From: Deltaproteobacteria bacterium | GTDB taxonomy: Bacteria > Desulfobacterota > Binatia > Binatales > Binataceae | Length of the DNA: 32,102 bases | Assembly: GCA_003135855.1 (NCBI GenBank) | Contig: PNBD01000102.1 | Location: forward strand, 74,027 to 106,128 | Direction of reading: 5' to 3' | In this document: positions 11,456 through 17,720 of the stretch, piece after piece | Numbering within the stretch: position 1 is the first letter of the stretch | How the letters are laid out: every line of letters starts with the position of its first letter | The notes under the pieces: generated by a model | Seen by the model: only the letters and a program-made list of their open reading frames with translations | Databases searched by the model: none | Told to the model about the DNA's origin: nothing | Translations under genes and position numbers: made by a program

Positions 11456-12376
11456 TCAGGAACTCACGTGCGCGCAAACGATCGATGCGATCATCTCGAT
11501 GAACGCCGGATGGTCGCCGACTGTGAGCGCCCGCTCCATCCTGACGCCTGCGTCGCGCGCGATTTGCGCCGCTTCGACATCGAGGTCGTACAACACTTCC
11601 ACGTGATCGCAGATAAATCCGATCGGTACTACCACCGCCGTATCGGTGTCGAGGTTCCGAATCGTGTCGCCGATGCCCGGTTCGAGCCATCGATCACGCG
11701 GGCTGCCGCTTCGACTCTGATACGCGAGACTCCACGCTCCGATTCCCAGCTCGGCCGCAACCATCCGCGCCGATTCAGTAAGCTGCTCGACATACGGACC
11801 ACTCTCCGCCATCGCAATCGGGATGCTATGCGCGGTGAAGATCAGCCGCGCGCGCGGTCGAGCCGCACCGTCCAATCGCGCATACGCATCGCGCACCCGC
11901 GCCGCCGTCGCTTTGATGAACAGCGGATGATTGTGCCACGGCTCCGGATATTCGATCGCCGGCGCCGCGTCACCGAGCGCAGCTCGTGCGTCTTCGATCG
12001 TCGCCTGATAGCGCTCCCAACTCGCTTCGCTCCGATGCGCCGCCATGATGAAGCCCAACACCCGCTGCGCGCCCCGGTCGGCCAGCGTTCGCAACGCATC
12101 GACGACCTTGGGCTCCCAGTTTCTCATTCCTACTGCCAGCGGCACTTCAGAATTTTTCGCGCGGAGTGATTCCCGCACGAGCATGGCTTGCCGCATCGTC
12201 AATTCATTGTAGGGCGATTTTCCACCGAGCGCTTCGTAGTGATGGACGACTTCCTCGTATCGCTCGCGCGGCACGGGCCGGCCGCGCAGCACATTGTCGA
12301 GAAACGGACGCACTTCAGCGGCGCGAGTCGGTCCGCCAAAGCCGACCATCAGCACGGCGTCGCATTTCTTGCTCAT
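11456..12376 (-). CDS. hemH: Ferrochelatase
   Basis: Inserts Fe2+ into the porphyrin ring, the last step of heme synthesis. Family motifs are VLMVGFGGPTRAAEVRPFL at the N-terminus, GKSPYNELT, VGMRNWEP, the metal/porphyrin site LIFTAHSIPIAM, QSRSG and VPIGFICDHVEVLYDLDVEA with the catalytic Glu/His region. 306 residues, the short soluble form without a membrane tail or [2Fe-2S] Cys cluster. The ATG is 6 nt after the hemDE stop, so the two are clearly co-transcribed. Confidence 0.96.
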   Translation of the reverse strand: MSKKCDAVLMVGFGGPTRAAEVRPFLDNVLRGRPVPRERYEEVVHHYEALGGKSPYNELTMRQAMLVRESLRAKNSEVPLAVGMRNWEPKVVDALRTLADRGAQRVLGFIMAAHRSEASWERYQATIEDARAALGDAAPAIEYPEPWHNHPLFIKATAARVRDAYARLDGAARPRARLIFTAHSIPIAMAESGPYVEQLTESARMVAAELGIGAWSLAYQSRSGSPRDRWLEPGIGDTIRNLDTDTAVVVPIGFICDHVEVLYDLDVEAAQIARDAGVRMERALTVGDHPAFIEMIASIVCAHVSS

Positions 12377-12382
12377 CGGAAG

Positions 12383-14350
12383 TCAGGTTCGCGAACTCAA
12401 CACGTGAACCGCATCGATCAGCGCGATCACGTGATCGACGGGAGTCTCCGGCAGGATCCCGTGGCCGAGATTGAAGATGTGTCCGGGCCTGCCGGCCGCC
12501 TGATCGAGGATCGCGCGCGCTCGCGAACGAATCTCGGGAACGTCGGCAAAGAGCGCGATCGGATCGAGATTGCCCTGCACCGCGACGCTGTAATTGAGCC
12601 GCGCCCACGCGTCCGCGAGGTTCACGCGCCAATCGAGTCCAAGCACGTCGCCGCCGGCCTCGCGCATCAGCTCGAGCAGATTCCCGGTCACGGTGCCGAA
12701 ATGAATCACAGGCACTTCCGCGGGAATTGCCGCGATCACCGCCGCGGTATGCGGCAGCACGAAGCGTCGAAAATCGTCCGGCCCGAGGCTCCCGACCCAG
12801 CTATCGAAAATCTGCACGATATCCGCGCCCGCCGCGATTTGCATTTTCAGATAGTCCGCCGTCGTCCGCGCGAGCATCGCCATCAGGCGATGCCACGTCG
12901 CGGGCTGCGTGTACATGAAAGTTTTCGTCGCCTGGTATTGTCGCGACGAGCCCCCTTCGATCAGATACGACGCCAGCGTGAACGGCGCGCCCGCAAATCC
13001 GATCAGCGGCGTCTTGTCGCCGATCGCCGAATGCACCAGCTTGATCGCTTCGCCGACGAAACTGAGCGCATCCGGATCGATCGGCGGAATCCGATCCAGA
13101 TCTTCAGGACTCCGAATCGGACGATCGATGATTGGCCCGTCGCCTTTTTCGAAGTGCAACCCGACCTCCATCGGAATCAGCGGCAGCAGGATGTCCGCGA
13201 AAATGATCGCCGCATCGACGTTCAGCCGCTCGACTGCGGTGACCGTCACCTCGGCCGCAAGCTCCGGCCGCTGGCACATCTCGAGAAATTCGTGACGCTC
13301 GCGGACGCGCCGATACTCCGGCATGTAGCGCCCGGCCTGCCGCATCAGCCAAATCGGCGTGTATGAGGTCGCCTCGCGCCGGCACGCTTTCATCATCGGA
13401 TGATTTGCGAGCGCTGATCTTGTCGCCGCAGCACTCGCGACGCGTTTGTGCGCCGGCGCCTCGACCACTTCGATACGCGACGCTCCACGCTTCGTCGCAA
13501 GGATCGACGCCGCTCTGGCCGCGGTCTCGTTCACCAGATGCCCCAGTTTCGAGTGCTGAGGTTCGATGTCCACTGCGAGTCCGTAGGCGCGCAATTGCTC
13601 CGAGCACACCGGCCCGATCGATCCCACCGCCATCCGCGAAAATCCGCGCTTCACCTCCCCGCCAATTCCCTCCGCCTCGGCCATCTGCATGACGTTGGTG
13701 ACTTGATTCGAGCTGGTAAAGATCGCGACGTCCGCAGCGCCGCTCGCGATCGCATCGAGCGCCGCGCGCAGCGGCGCACGATCCAGCGGCAGCATCCATC
13801 GATAAACCGGCACCACCGTGACGCTCGCGCCGCGCGCCTCCAGACCAGCGGTGAGTTCGTGATTCGACGCGCCGTATTCCTGGATCGCGACGTGCTTGCC
13901 GCCGAGATTGCCGCGCGCCGAAAGCGCGTTCAGAACTTCCCGCCAGGTGTTCGGCTCCGGCACGACGATCGAAGGCTCCATGCCGAGTTCGCGCATCGCA
14001 CGGATCGGCTTCGGCCCGCGCGCGACGGTCGTAATCTTCGCGAGCGCCGTGATCAGCAGCGCACGTGGATGCCGCGTCTCCATTGCCTGAAATAGCGCGC
14101 GCGTGCCGACCCCGGTGAGGAAAATCACAATGTCGAAATCGCCTGCCAGCAGCCGATCCGCGAACTCCAGCGCCGCGTGATTGTCCTCGAGCGGCACTTC
14201 GCGCATCGCCGGCGCGACGATCGCGATTCCGCCGCGCCGCTCGATCATCTTGACGACTTCCGCCGCCATCCGGCTCTCGAACGCAACTACGCGCAGTCCG
14301 CCGAAGCCCGGCGTCACCTCGGGCGCGTTGGGGTCTTTTTCAGGATTCAT
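12383..14350 (-). CDS. hemDE: Fused uroporphyrinogen-III synthase (HemD) - uroporphyrinogen decarboxylase (HemE)
   Basis: One uninterrupted reading frame covers two consecutive heme enzymes. From the ATG at 14348-14350 (655 residues), about residues 16-285 are a HemD-type domain (RVVAFESRMAAEVVKMIERRGG, FLTGVGTRALF, VAIQEYGASNHELTAGLEARGASV, IFTSSNQVTNV, SIGPVCSEQLRAYGL). A ~30-residue linker leads to HemE (about 317-655) with WLMRQAGRYMPEYR, AIIFADILLPL, GFAGAPFTLASYLIEGG, IFDSWVGSL and FNLGHGI; these contain the Arg, Asp, Tyr and His active-site residues of UroD. The track start at 14443 lies inside the transposon and is rejected. No good Shine-Dalgarno precedes the ATG. First gene of hemDE-hemH-hemY-dinB. 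Confidence 0.92.
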   Translation of the reverse strand: MNPEKDPNAPEVTPGFGGLRVVAFESRMAAEVVKMIERRGGIAIVAPAMREVPLEDNHAALEFADRLLAGDFDIVIFLTGVGTRALFQAMETRHPRALLITALAKITTVARGPKPIRAMRELGMEPSIVVPEPNTWREVLNALSARGNLGGKHVAIQEYGASNHELTAGLEARGASVTVVPVYRWMLPLDRAPLRAALDAIASGAADVAIFTSSNQVTNVMQMAEAEGIGGEVKRGFSRMAVGSIGPVCSEQLRAYGLAVDIEPQHSKLGHLVNETAARAASILATKRGASRIEVVEAPAHKRVASAAATRSALANHPMMKACRREATSYTPIWLMRQAGRYMPEYRRVRERHEFLEMCQRPELAAEVTVTAVERLNVDAAIIFADILLPLIPMEVGLHFEKGDGPIIDRPIRSPEDLDRIPPIDPDALSFVGEAIKLVHSAIGDKTPLIGFAGAPFTLASYLIEGGSSRQYQATKTFMYTQPATWHRLMAMLARTTADYLKMQIAAGADIVQIFDSWVGSLGPDDFRRFVLPHTAAVIAAIPAEVPVIHFGTVTGNLLELMREAGGDVLGLDWRVNLADAWARLNYSVAVQGNLDPIALFADVPEIRSRARAILDQAAGRPGHIFNLGHGILPETPVDHVIALIDAVHVLSSRT

Positions 14351-14406
14351 TGGTGAATGGCCGGATCCAATCTTGCCGCGCGCGAGGCGTGCAAGTCCAC
14401 TTCCCC

Positions 14407-14414
14407 CGAGAAAC
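14407..14414. repeat. Target-site duplication, left copy
   Basis: CGAGAAAC lies immediately outside the left terminal inverted repeat and recurs at 17641-17648 immediately outside the right one. Eight bases is within the range for IS1-family insertions. Confidence 0.9.
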
Positions 14415-14432
14415 GGTAGTGTCTCAGTTTGA
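14415..14432. repeat. Left terminal inverted repeat
   Basis: GGTAGTGTCTCAGTTTGA, identical over 18 bp to the reverse complement of 17623-17640. The two ends diverge directly inward of this (AAATTC versus TTTTAG). Confidence 0.92.
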
Positions 14433-14478
14433 AATTCTGGCATCTTGAAAAATCCGTGCGCTCGCGATCCGGCTGTGC

Positions 14479-14484
14479 GATAAT
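14479..14484 (+). promoter_or_regulatory. Candidate -10 box for the KGG gene (leaderless)
   Basis: GATAAT ends 6 nt before the ATG of the 76-aa ORF, leaving no room for a ribosome-binding site. No good -35 at 16-18 bp; TTGAAA at 14445-14450 is 28 bp away. The geometry matches the transposase promoter of the same element. Confidence 0.35.
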
Positions 14485-14490
14485 GCGGTC

Positions 14491-14721
14491 ATGCCAAAGG
14501 GACCGCAAGGCCAGAAGCGCCCGGCTGACGTGATCGGCAACGCCGTGCGCGTCATGCAGATCGCCACGGGCGAGATTGCAGAATCGACAGCCCCAAAGAG
14601 CGCGGCGGCCGAGCTGGGCAGCAAAGGTGGAAAGGCTCGCGCGACCGCGCTGTCTAAAAAGCGTCGGAAGCAGATTGCTCAGAAGGCGGCGGCAAAGCGT
14701 TGGAAGGCGCGGAAATCATAA
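14491..14721 (+). CDS. Small basic KGG-motif protein (transposon passenger)
   Basis: 76 residues, strongly basic. It starts MPKGPQGQKRPADVIGNAV and continues VMQIATGE, a conserved opening I recall from short proteins often labelled histone H1-like or RNA-binding in proteobacteria. The second half, GSKGGKARATALSKKRRKQIAQKAAAKRW, is a Lys/Ala-rich stretch of the KGG/AAxRW type. Function unknown; nucleic-acid binding is plausible from charge only. Its last 68 bp overlap, tail to tail, the 3' end of the P63C gene on the other strand. No Shine-Dalgarno; a GATAAT box 6 nt before the ATG suggests a leaderless transcript. Confidence 0.75.
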   Translation: MPKGPQGQKRPADVIGNAVRVMQIATGEIAESTAPKSAAAELGSKGGKARATALSKKRRKQIAQKAAAKRWKARKS

Positions 14722-15685
14722 AATCCAATTCTTGCTGCCCGCCGAATCTCTGCACAATTTTTCGTTCGTATTCGTGCTTGTCAGCCGATGATTCGGCCAT
14801 TTCGAGCACTCTGCCTAGATGGATTCTCAGTGCTCGCGCACCTATTTCGTTCAGGAACTGAAATAGCTTTTTTTGTCTGTTGCCGCCTTGAGCCTTTAGC
14901 GCCTTGAGGAGCATCAGAATCTTGCCATAGCTTCGCGCGAGCGGGTGATAAATGTCTCTGACGGTCAAAATTTTGAAATGCCAAGGCTTTCCGCGACCAC
15001 GTACGGGAATCTCGTACAATCGATGCCATTGCATGTATAGTTCGTTTGGAAATTCTGGCGCGTATTTTCTTGCCTCTTCTTGGACGTACAGCTTAAAGGC
15101 CTCGATCACTTCCTCTGTGGAAGGCATGTATCCAGCTAGCGCGTATATCAATCCCCTGATGCCCGATTTGGCAGAAGCGGTCACCACGATTTGCGCCTGC
15201 TTGACCATGTTGTCGTATCTGGAGCCGGTCAATTTTCCGTCAGTGCGCGCCGCCAGGATGGATTTGTAGAGGTCGATTAGAATGGTGGCGTCGTACCCGT
15301 GTGCCCTGTCACTAATCGCATTCCCCGCGGCCGAGCGAAAACGTTGAAAAACAAGGGGATTGTCGATTTTTTCTCGTAACTCGCGGCCGATGTGACCGCT
15401 CATTGTTTTGCTATTAACGAAAACGCTTAGCCTATCTCCGCGCTTACTCAATCCAATTGCCTGCGCCATTCCTCGCTTGCTGATGACCGCCGACTTCTGC
15501 GTATCGTCCAGCACGTAGCAGTCAACATCGATACCGAACTCTTGCTGAAAATTAGCGCTGCGAATCGCGCGTACGCCCCATCGTGCTGCTGCGCCCTTTT
15601 TCGCAATAGAGCGGCGTTCTTCAGGCGACAATACTTCCGCGCGAATCACTCCGCCCTTCGCCCGTCCTGTTATTTCGTCAGCCAT
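14654..15685 (-). CDS. P63C-domain protein (transposon passenger)
   Basis: Start taken at ATG 15683-15685 (MADEITGRAKGG), with AAAAGGAG 12 nt upstream; an ATG at 15697 would sit directly on that GGAG. 343 residues. Residues ~5-35 carry a GGVIRAEVLSPEERRSIAKKGAAARW segment like that of the KGG protein. The middle (CYVLDD, ISKRGMAQAIGLS, HGYDATILIDLYKSILAAR) and the C-terminal part (PEFPNELYMQWHRL, DIYHPLARSYGKIL, NEIGARALRIHLGRVLEMA) follow the P63C-domain family, known from phages and mobile elements and of unknown biochemical function. Overlaps the KGG gene at the 3' end; divergent from the transposase. Lower GC than the flanking heme genes. Confidence 0.75.
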   Translation of the reverse strand: MADEITGRAKGGVIRAEVLSPEERRSIAKKGAAARWGVRAIRSANFQQEFGIDVDCYVLDDTQKSAVISKRGMAQAIGLSKRGDRLSVFVNSKTMSGHIGRELREKIDNPLVFQRFRSAAGNAISDRAHGYDATILIDLYKSILAARTDGKLTGSRYDNMVKQAQIVVTASAKSGIRGLIYALAGYMPSTEEVIEAFKLYVQEEARKYAPEFPNELYMQWHRLYEIPVRGRGKPWHFKILTVRDIYHPLARSYGKILMLLKALKAQGGNRQKKLFQFLNEIGARALRIHLGRVLEMAESSADKHEYERKIVQRFGGQQELDFMISAPSNALPPPSEQSASDAF

Positions 15686-15688
15686 AAA

Positions 15689-15774
15689 TGCAAGCATCTC
15701 CTTTTGAGCTAGTGCTTGCACTGTGCAGGAAATTCGGCCACATTGCAAGCAACGGAGATTTGCAAATGCTTGCT
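15689..15774. promoter_or_regulatory. Repeated TGCAAGCA/TGCTTGCA half-sites in the P63C-transposase control region
   Basis: TGCAAGCA at 15689 and 15744 and TGCTTGCA at 15713 (with TGCTTGCT at 15767) form two convergent pairs, each about 23-24 bp centre to centre. A fifth partial copy TGCTTGAC (15791-15798) overlaps the -35 of the transposase promoter. The arrangement looks like operator sites for a regulator acting on both divergent genes. Confidence 0.6.
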
Positions 15775-15793
15775 GATAAAGTGATTAAAATGC

Positions 15794-15822
15794 TTGACGC
15801 TAAGCAGAAAAGTTCATATACT
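15794..15822 (+). promoter_or_regulatory. Transposase promoter (TTGACG-17-TATACT)
   Basis: TTGACG (15794-15799) and TATACT (15817-15822) are 17 bp apart, each 5/6 of consensus. The predicted start falls at about 15829, exactly on the transposase ATG, so the message would be leaderless. Confidence 0.65.
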
Positions 15823-15828
15823 GGTCGT

Positions 15829-16680
15829 ATGAACAGATTGCCGATTGCCAAGCGCGTTCAGATTCTTTCCCTTCTCTGCGAAGGGTCTTCGATGCGTTCC
15901 ATCTCTCGGCTTGTGGACGTTTCAATCAACACGGTGACGCGCGAGCTAGTGCTTGCTGGTCAGGCGTGCGCCGATTTCCATGATCAGACTGTGCGGAATG
16001 TACAATCGAAACGCGTGCAGGCGGACGAAATTTGGAGTTTCGTCGAAATGAAGGAAAAGCAGGCGAAGCGGAAAGCCGAGCGCCCGATGCACGCCGGAGA
16101 TTGTTGGACGTGGACCGGTATCGATGCCGACTCCAAGTTGATCGTTTCATGGTACATCGGCTCGCGCGATGCAAACGCTGCTTGGGTATTCATGCAGGAT
16201 TTGTCGAGTCGGCTTGCGAATCGCGTTCAGCTAACCACGGATGGTCACAACGCCTATCTCGACGCGGTAGATGGCGCATTCGGAACGTCAATCGATTACG
16301 CGATGTTGATCAAGCAATACGGAACGCCGCCCGAAGCAGAGAAGCGGTATAGCCCTGCGGTTTGTCTTGGAACCGAACGCAGAGTCGTACACGGAAGGCC
16401 GGACCCCGATCATATCAGCACGAGCTACGTCGAGCGCGCGAATCTCACGATGCGCATGCATATGCGGCGCTTCACGCGCCTGACCAATGCGTTCTCAAAG
16501 AAATTTGAGAACCATTGCCACATGGTCGCGCTCTACGCGGTCTGGTACAACTTCGTGCGAATCCACAAGACACTCCGAGTAACGCCCGCGATGGAAGCGG
16601 GCGTCATTGATCATCTGTGTTCGTTCGATGATTTGGTTGGAATCGTCGATGAATGGGAAGCCAGAGAGAAAACACAGTAA
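15829..16680 (+). CDS. IS1-family-type DDE transposase
   Basis: Start set at the ATG at 15829 (MNRLPIAKRVQILSLLCEG), giving 283 residues; the track start at 15688 adds 47 residues that run through the control region and promoter. An N-terminal helix-turn-helix (GSSMRSISRLVDVSINTVTREL, about 19-40) precedes the catalytic domain. Candidate DDE residues are D66 in VQADEIWSF, D138 in QLTTDGHNAY and E202 in TSYVERANLTMRM, followed by RRFTRLTNAFSKKFENH and FVRIHKTLRVTPAMEAGV. Unlike E. coli IS1 there is one continuous frame, so no programmed frameshift is needed. No Shine-Dalgarno; see the promoter entry. Frame intact and presumably active. Confidence 0.9.
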   Translation: MNRLPIAKRVQILSLLCEGSSMRSISRLVDVSINTVTRELVLAGQACADFHDQTVRNVQSKRVQADEIWSFVEMKEKQAKRKAERPMHAGDCWTWTGIDADSKLIVSWYIGSRDANAAWVFMQDLSSRLANRVQLTTDGHNAYLDAVDGAFGTSIDYAMLIKQYGTPPEAEKRYSPAVCLGTERRVVHGRPDPDHISTSYVERANLTMRMHMRRFTRLTNAFSKKFENHCHMVALYAVWYNFVRIHKTLRVTPAMEAGVIDHLCSFDDLVGIVDEWEAREKTQ

Positions 16681-16976
16681 AGCCCCGCCGCGCCGGCGCG
16701 CGGAAAGAGTTTCAGTGTTGAAACAAAAGCGTAGCGCCAGCGTCTATATAGTGGGTAAGCACGTGATTGCGTAAACCTGTCGCATCGTGGTAGAACACGC
16801 CGCATCAAGGGTTTCCGACATATTCGTCGCATCCGGCACCGTGATTGCTTCGCAATCCCGTGGTGACGTGTGTATTAATGAAACCGTGAGGAAACCGCTG
16901 TGTTTTCTGTTTGGCAAGATGCGACCGCCCCAAGAAAATGCGAATTCTTGGACGGCGCAAGCAGGAGGTGAGTTCG
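16681..16976 (+). other. Spacer between transposase and the HicB-like gene
   Basis: 296 bp with no convincing gene. It starts with a GC palindrome (CGCGCCGGCGCG) and a GTTTCA-GTGT-TGAAAC hairpin (16709-16724) just after the transposase stop, then TATATA-containing DNA near 16745 and a GATTGC-TTC-GCAATC repeat near 16841-16855. The hairpins could end the transposase message; a promoter for the two downstream ORFs should lie here but I cannot assign it. Confidence 0.4.
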
Positions 16977-17300
16977 ATGGCAGATAACTCCCAACTCCTC
17001 CTGAGTATCCTCTTGTTCAACGAGGGCAATACCTGGATCGCTCAGTGCCTTGAGTGGGATATCGCGGCTCAGGACGATTCTCCGACGAAAGCGCTGCAAG
17101 CGTTTGAAGTCGTGTTTTGGACACGCGTGATGCGTGACGACGAACTTGGACGCCCGCTGTTTCAAAATGTCGAATCCGCACCCGCCGAACTCTGGCAGCA
17201 GTTCCGCGCAGGAATGCCTTTCCGAGATGCGTATCCGTTGCGGCCTCCAGCAGCAATACGAATCAGGGCCGAAGCGACCGAAATCCGACTAGTGGCATAG
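16977..17300 (+). CDS. HicB-like small protein (transposon passenger)
   Basis: Start at ATG 16977, 6 nt after an excellent AGGAGGTG; the track start at 16911 is upstream of this site. 107 residues. The first ~45, LLLSILLFNEGNTWIAQCLEWDIAAQDDSPTKAL in pieces, follow the beta-beta-alpha pattern of HicB-like antitoxin domains (write-up: strand, strand with WIAQCLE, then a helix). The rest (APAELWQQFRAGMPF, AIRIRAEATEIRLVA) is not recognised. No classical HicA toxin is adjacent. Followed after 20 bp by the 99-aa ORF. Assignment to the HicB fold is tentative. Confidence 0.6.
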   Translation: MADNSQLLLSILLFNEGNTWIAQCLEWDIAAQDDSPTKALQAFEVVFWTRVMRDDELGRPLFQNVESAPAELWQQFRAGMPFRDAYPLRPPAAIRIRAEATEIRLVA

Positions 17301-17320
17301 GCCGGCTTCGGAGCTACGGC

Positions 17321-17620
17321 TTGATCGATCCCAATGCCGATTGGCCGGGGCCGACCTTTGCGGAATTTCGCGAAATCCTGCTGAAACGTCCGAACATTCG
17401 GATCGAACCCCCGCCGAAGAACAATATTTATCGCGGACAACGGCAGATCACTGTCTTTGTGCGCACCGCAGACAACGGACAGGAATTTGACTGGATCGCC
17501 TTCCACAACGACGATGAACTGCTGTCGCGCGGCATGGTCCTGAACGCTTGTCGCAATCTTCACACGATGCCAGAAGTGCTGGACATCGTGCACAATCTTC
17601 GTCGCCCGCCGACGCCCTAA
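17321..17620 (+). CDS. Unrecognised 99-aa ORF (transposon passenger)
   Basis: Starts at TTG 17321 with CGGAG 7 nt upstream, 20 bp after the HicB-like gene, and stops 2 bp before the right inverted repeat. The product is mixed-charge and soluble-looking, with PTFAEFREILLKRPNIRIEPPP, ITVFVRTADNGQEFDWIAFH and a C-terminal half LLSRGMVLNACRNLHTMPEVLDIV. I do not recognise a domain. Tight linkage to the HicB-like gene suggests a two-gene unit; a toxin/antitoxin role is speculation. The non-ATG start makes the 5' end uncertain. Confidence 0.5.
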   Translation: MIDPNADWPGPTFAEFREILLKRPNIRIEPPPKNNIYRGQRQITVFVRTADNGQEFDWIAFHNDDELLSRGMVLNACRNLHTMPEVLDIVHNLRRPPTP

Positions 17621-17622
17621 AA

Positions 17623-17640
17623 TCAAACTGAGACACTACC
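17623..17640. repeat. Right terminal inverted repeat
   Basis: TCAAACTGAGACACTACC, the exact reverse complement of the left end at 14415-14432. Confidence 0.92.
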
Positions 17641-17702
17641 CGAGAAACACCGGCTTTTCGATTCTCGGGCAGCGTGGTACCACACTTTCATCGGGGTGCC
17701 CC
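17639..17702. promoter_or_regulatory. Palindrome-rich remnant of the hemDE/TPR divergent control region
   Basis: Three symmetric elements occur before the TPR gene: CCCGAGAA...TTCTCGGG (17639-17669, 8-bp arms, 15-nt loop), the perfect palindrome GTGGTACCAC (17674-17683) and GGGG-TG-CCCC (17693-17702). The left arm of the first is rebuilt from the transposon end (CC) plus the target duplication. They may be operator sites or hairpins; no -10/-35 pair is clear. Confidence 0.4.
17641..17648. repeat. Target-site duplication, right copy
   Basis: CGAGAAAC, identical to 14407-14414. Confidence 0.9.
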
Positions 17703-17720
17703 AAGGGAGTGAACATAGTT

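Larger units (their letters stand above)
14415..17640. mobile_element. IS1-type transposon with four passenger ORFs (3226 bp)
   Basis: Bounded by perfect 18-bp terminal inverted repeats and an 8-bp direct target duplication, both read directly from the sequence. It encodes a single-ORF DDE transposase of the IS1 group; the GG-starting ends and the 8-bp duplication agree with that family. Simple IS1-like elements are about 0.7-1.2 kb, so this one carries about 2 kb extra: a KGG-type 76-aa protein, a P63C-domain protein on the other strand, a HicB-like protein and an unrecognised 99-aa ORF. Intact ends, intact duplication and open frames suggest a recent insertion. It sits between hemDE and the divergent TPR gene. 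Confidence 0.9.

Noticed and set aside
12188-13366. 392-aa plus-strand ORF
   Set aside because: Antisense to hemH and hemDE, Arg/His-rich composition typical of a shadow frame.
14351-14443. N-terminal extension of hemDE from the ORF track
   Set aside because: These codons run through the transposon inverted repeat and target duplication, so they were joined to the gene only by the insertion.
15689-15798. CRISPR array
   Set aside because: The repeats are 8-bp palindromic half-sites with alternating orientation, far too short for CRISPR; no cas gene is present. No CRISPR elsewhere in the window.
15688-15828. N-terminal extension of the transposase
   Set aside because: It would translate the operator array and the -35/-10 promoter; family similarity begins at MNRLPIAKRVQI.
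15829-16680. Programmed -1 frameshift as in E. coli IS1 insA-insB
   Set aside because: The transposase is a single intact frame covering the helix-turn-helix and all DDE residues.
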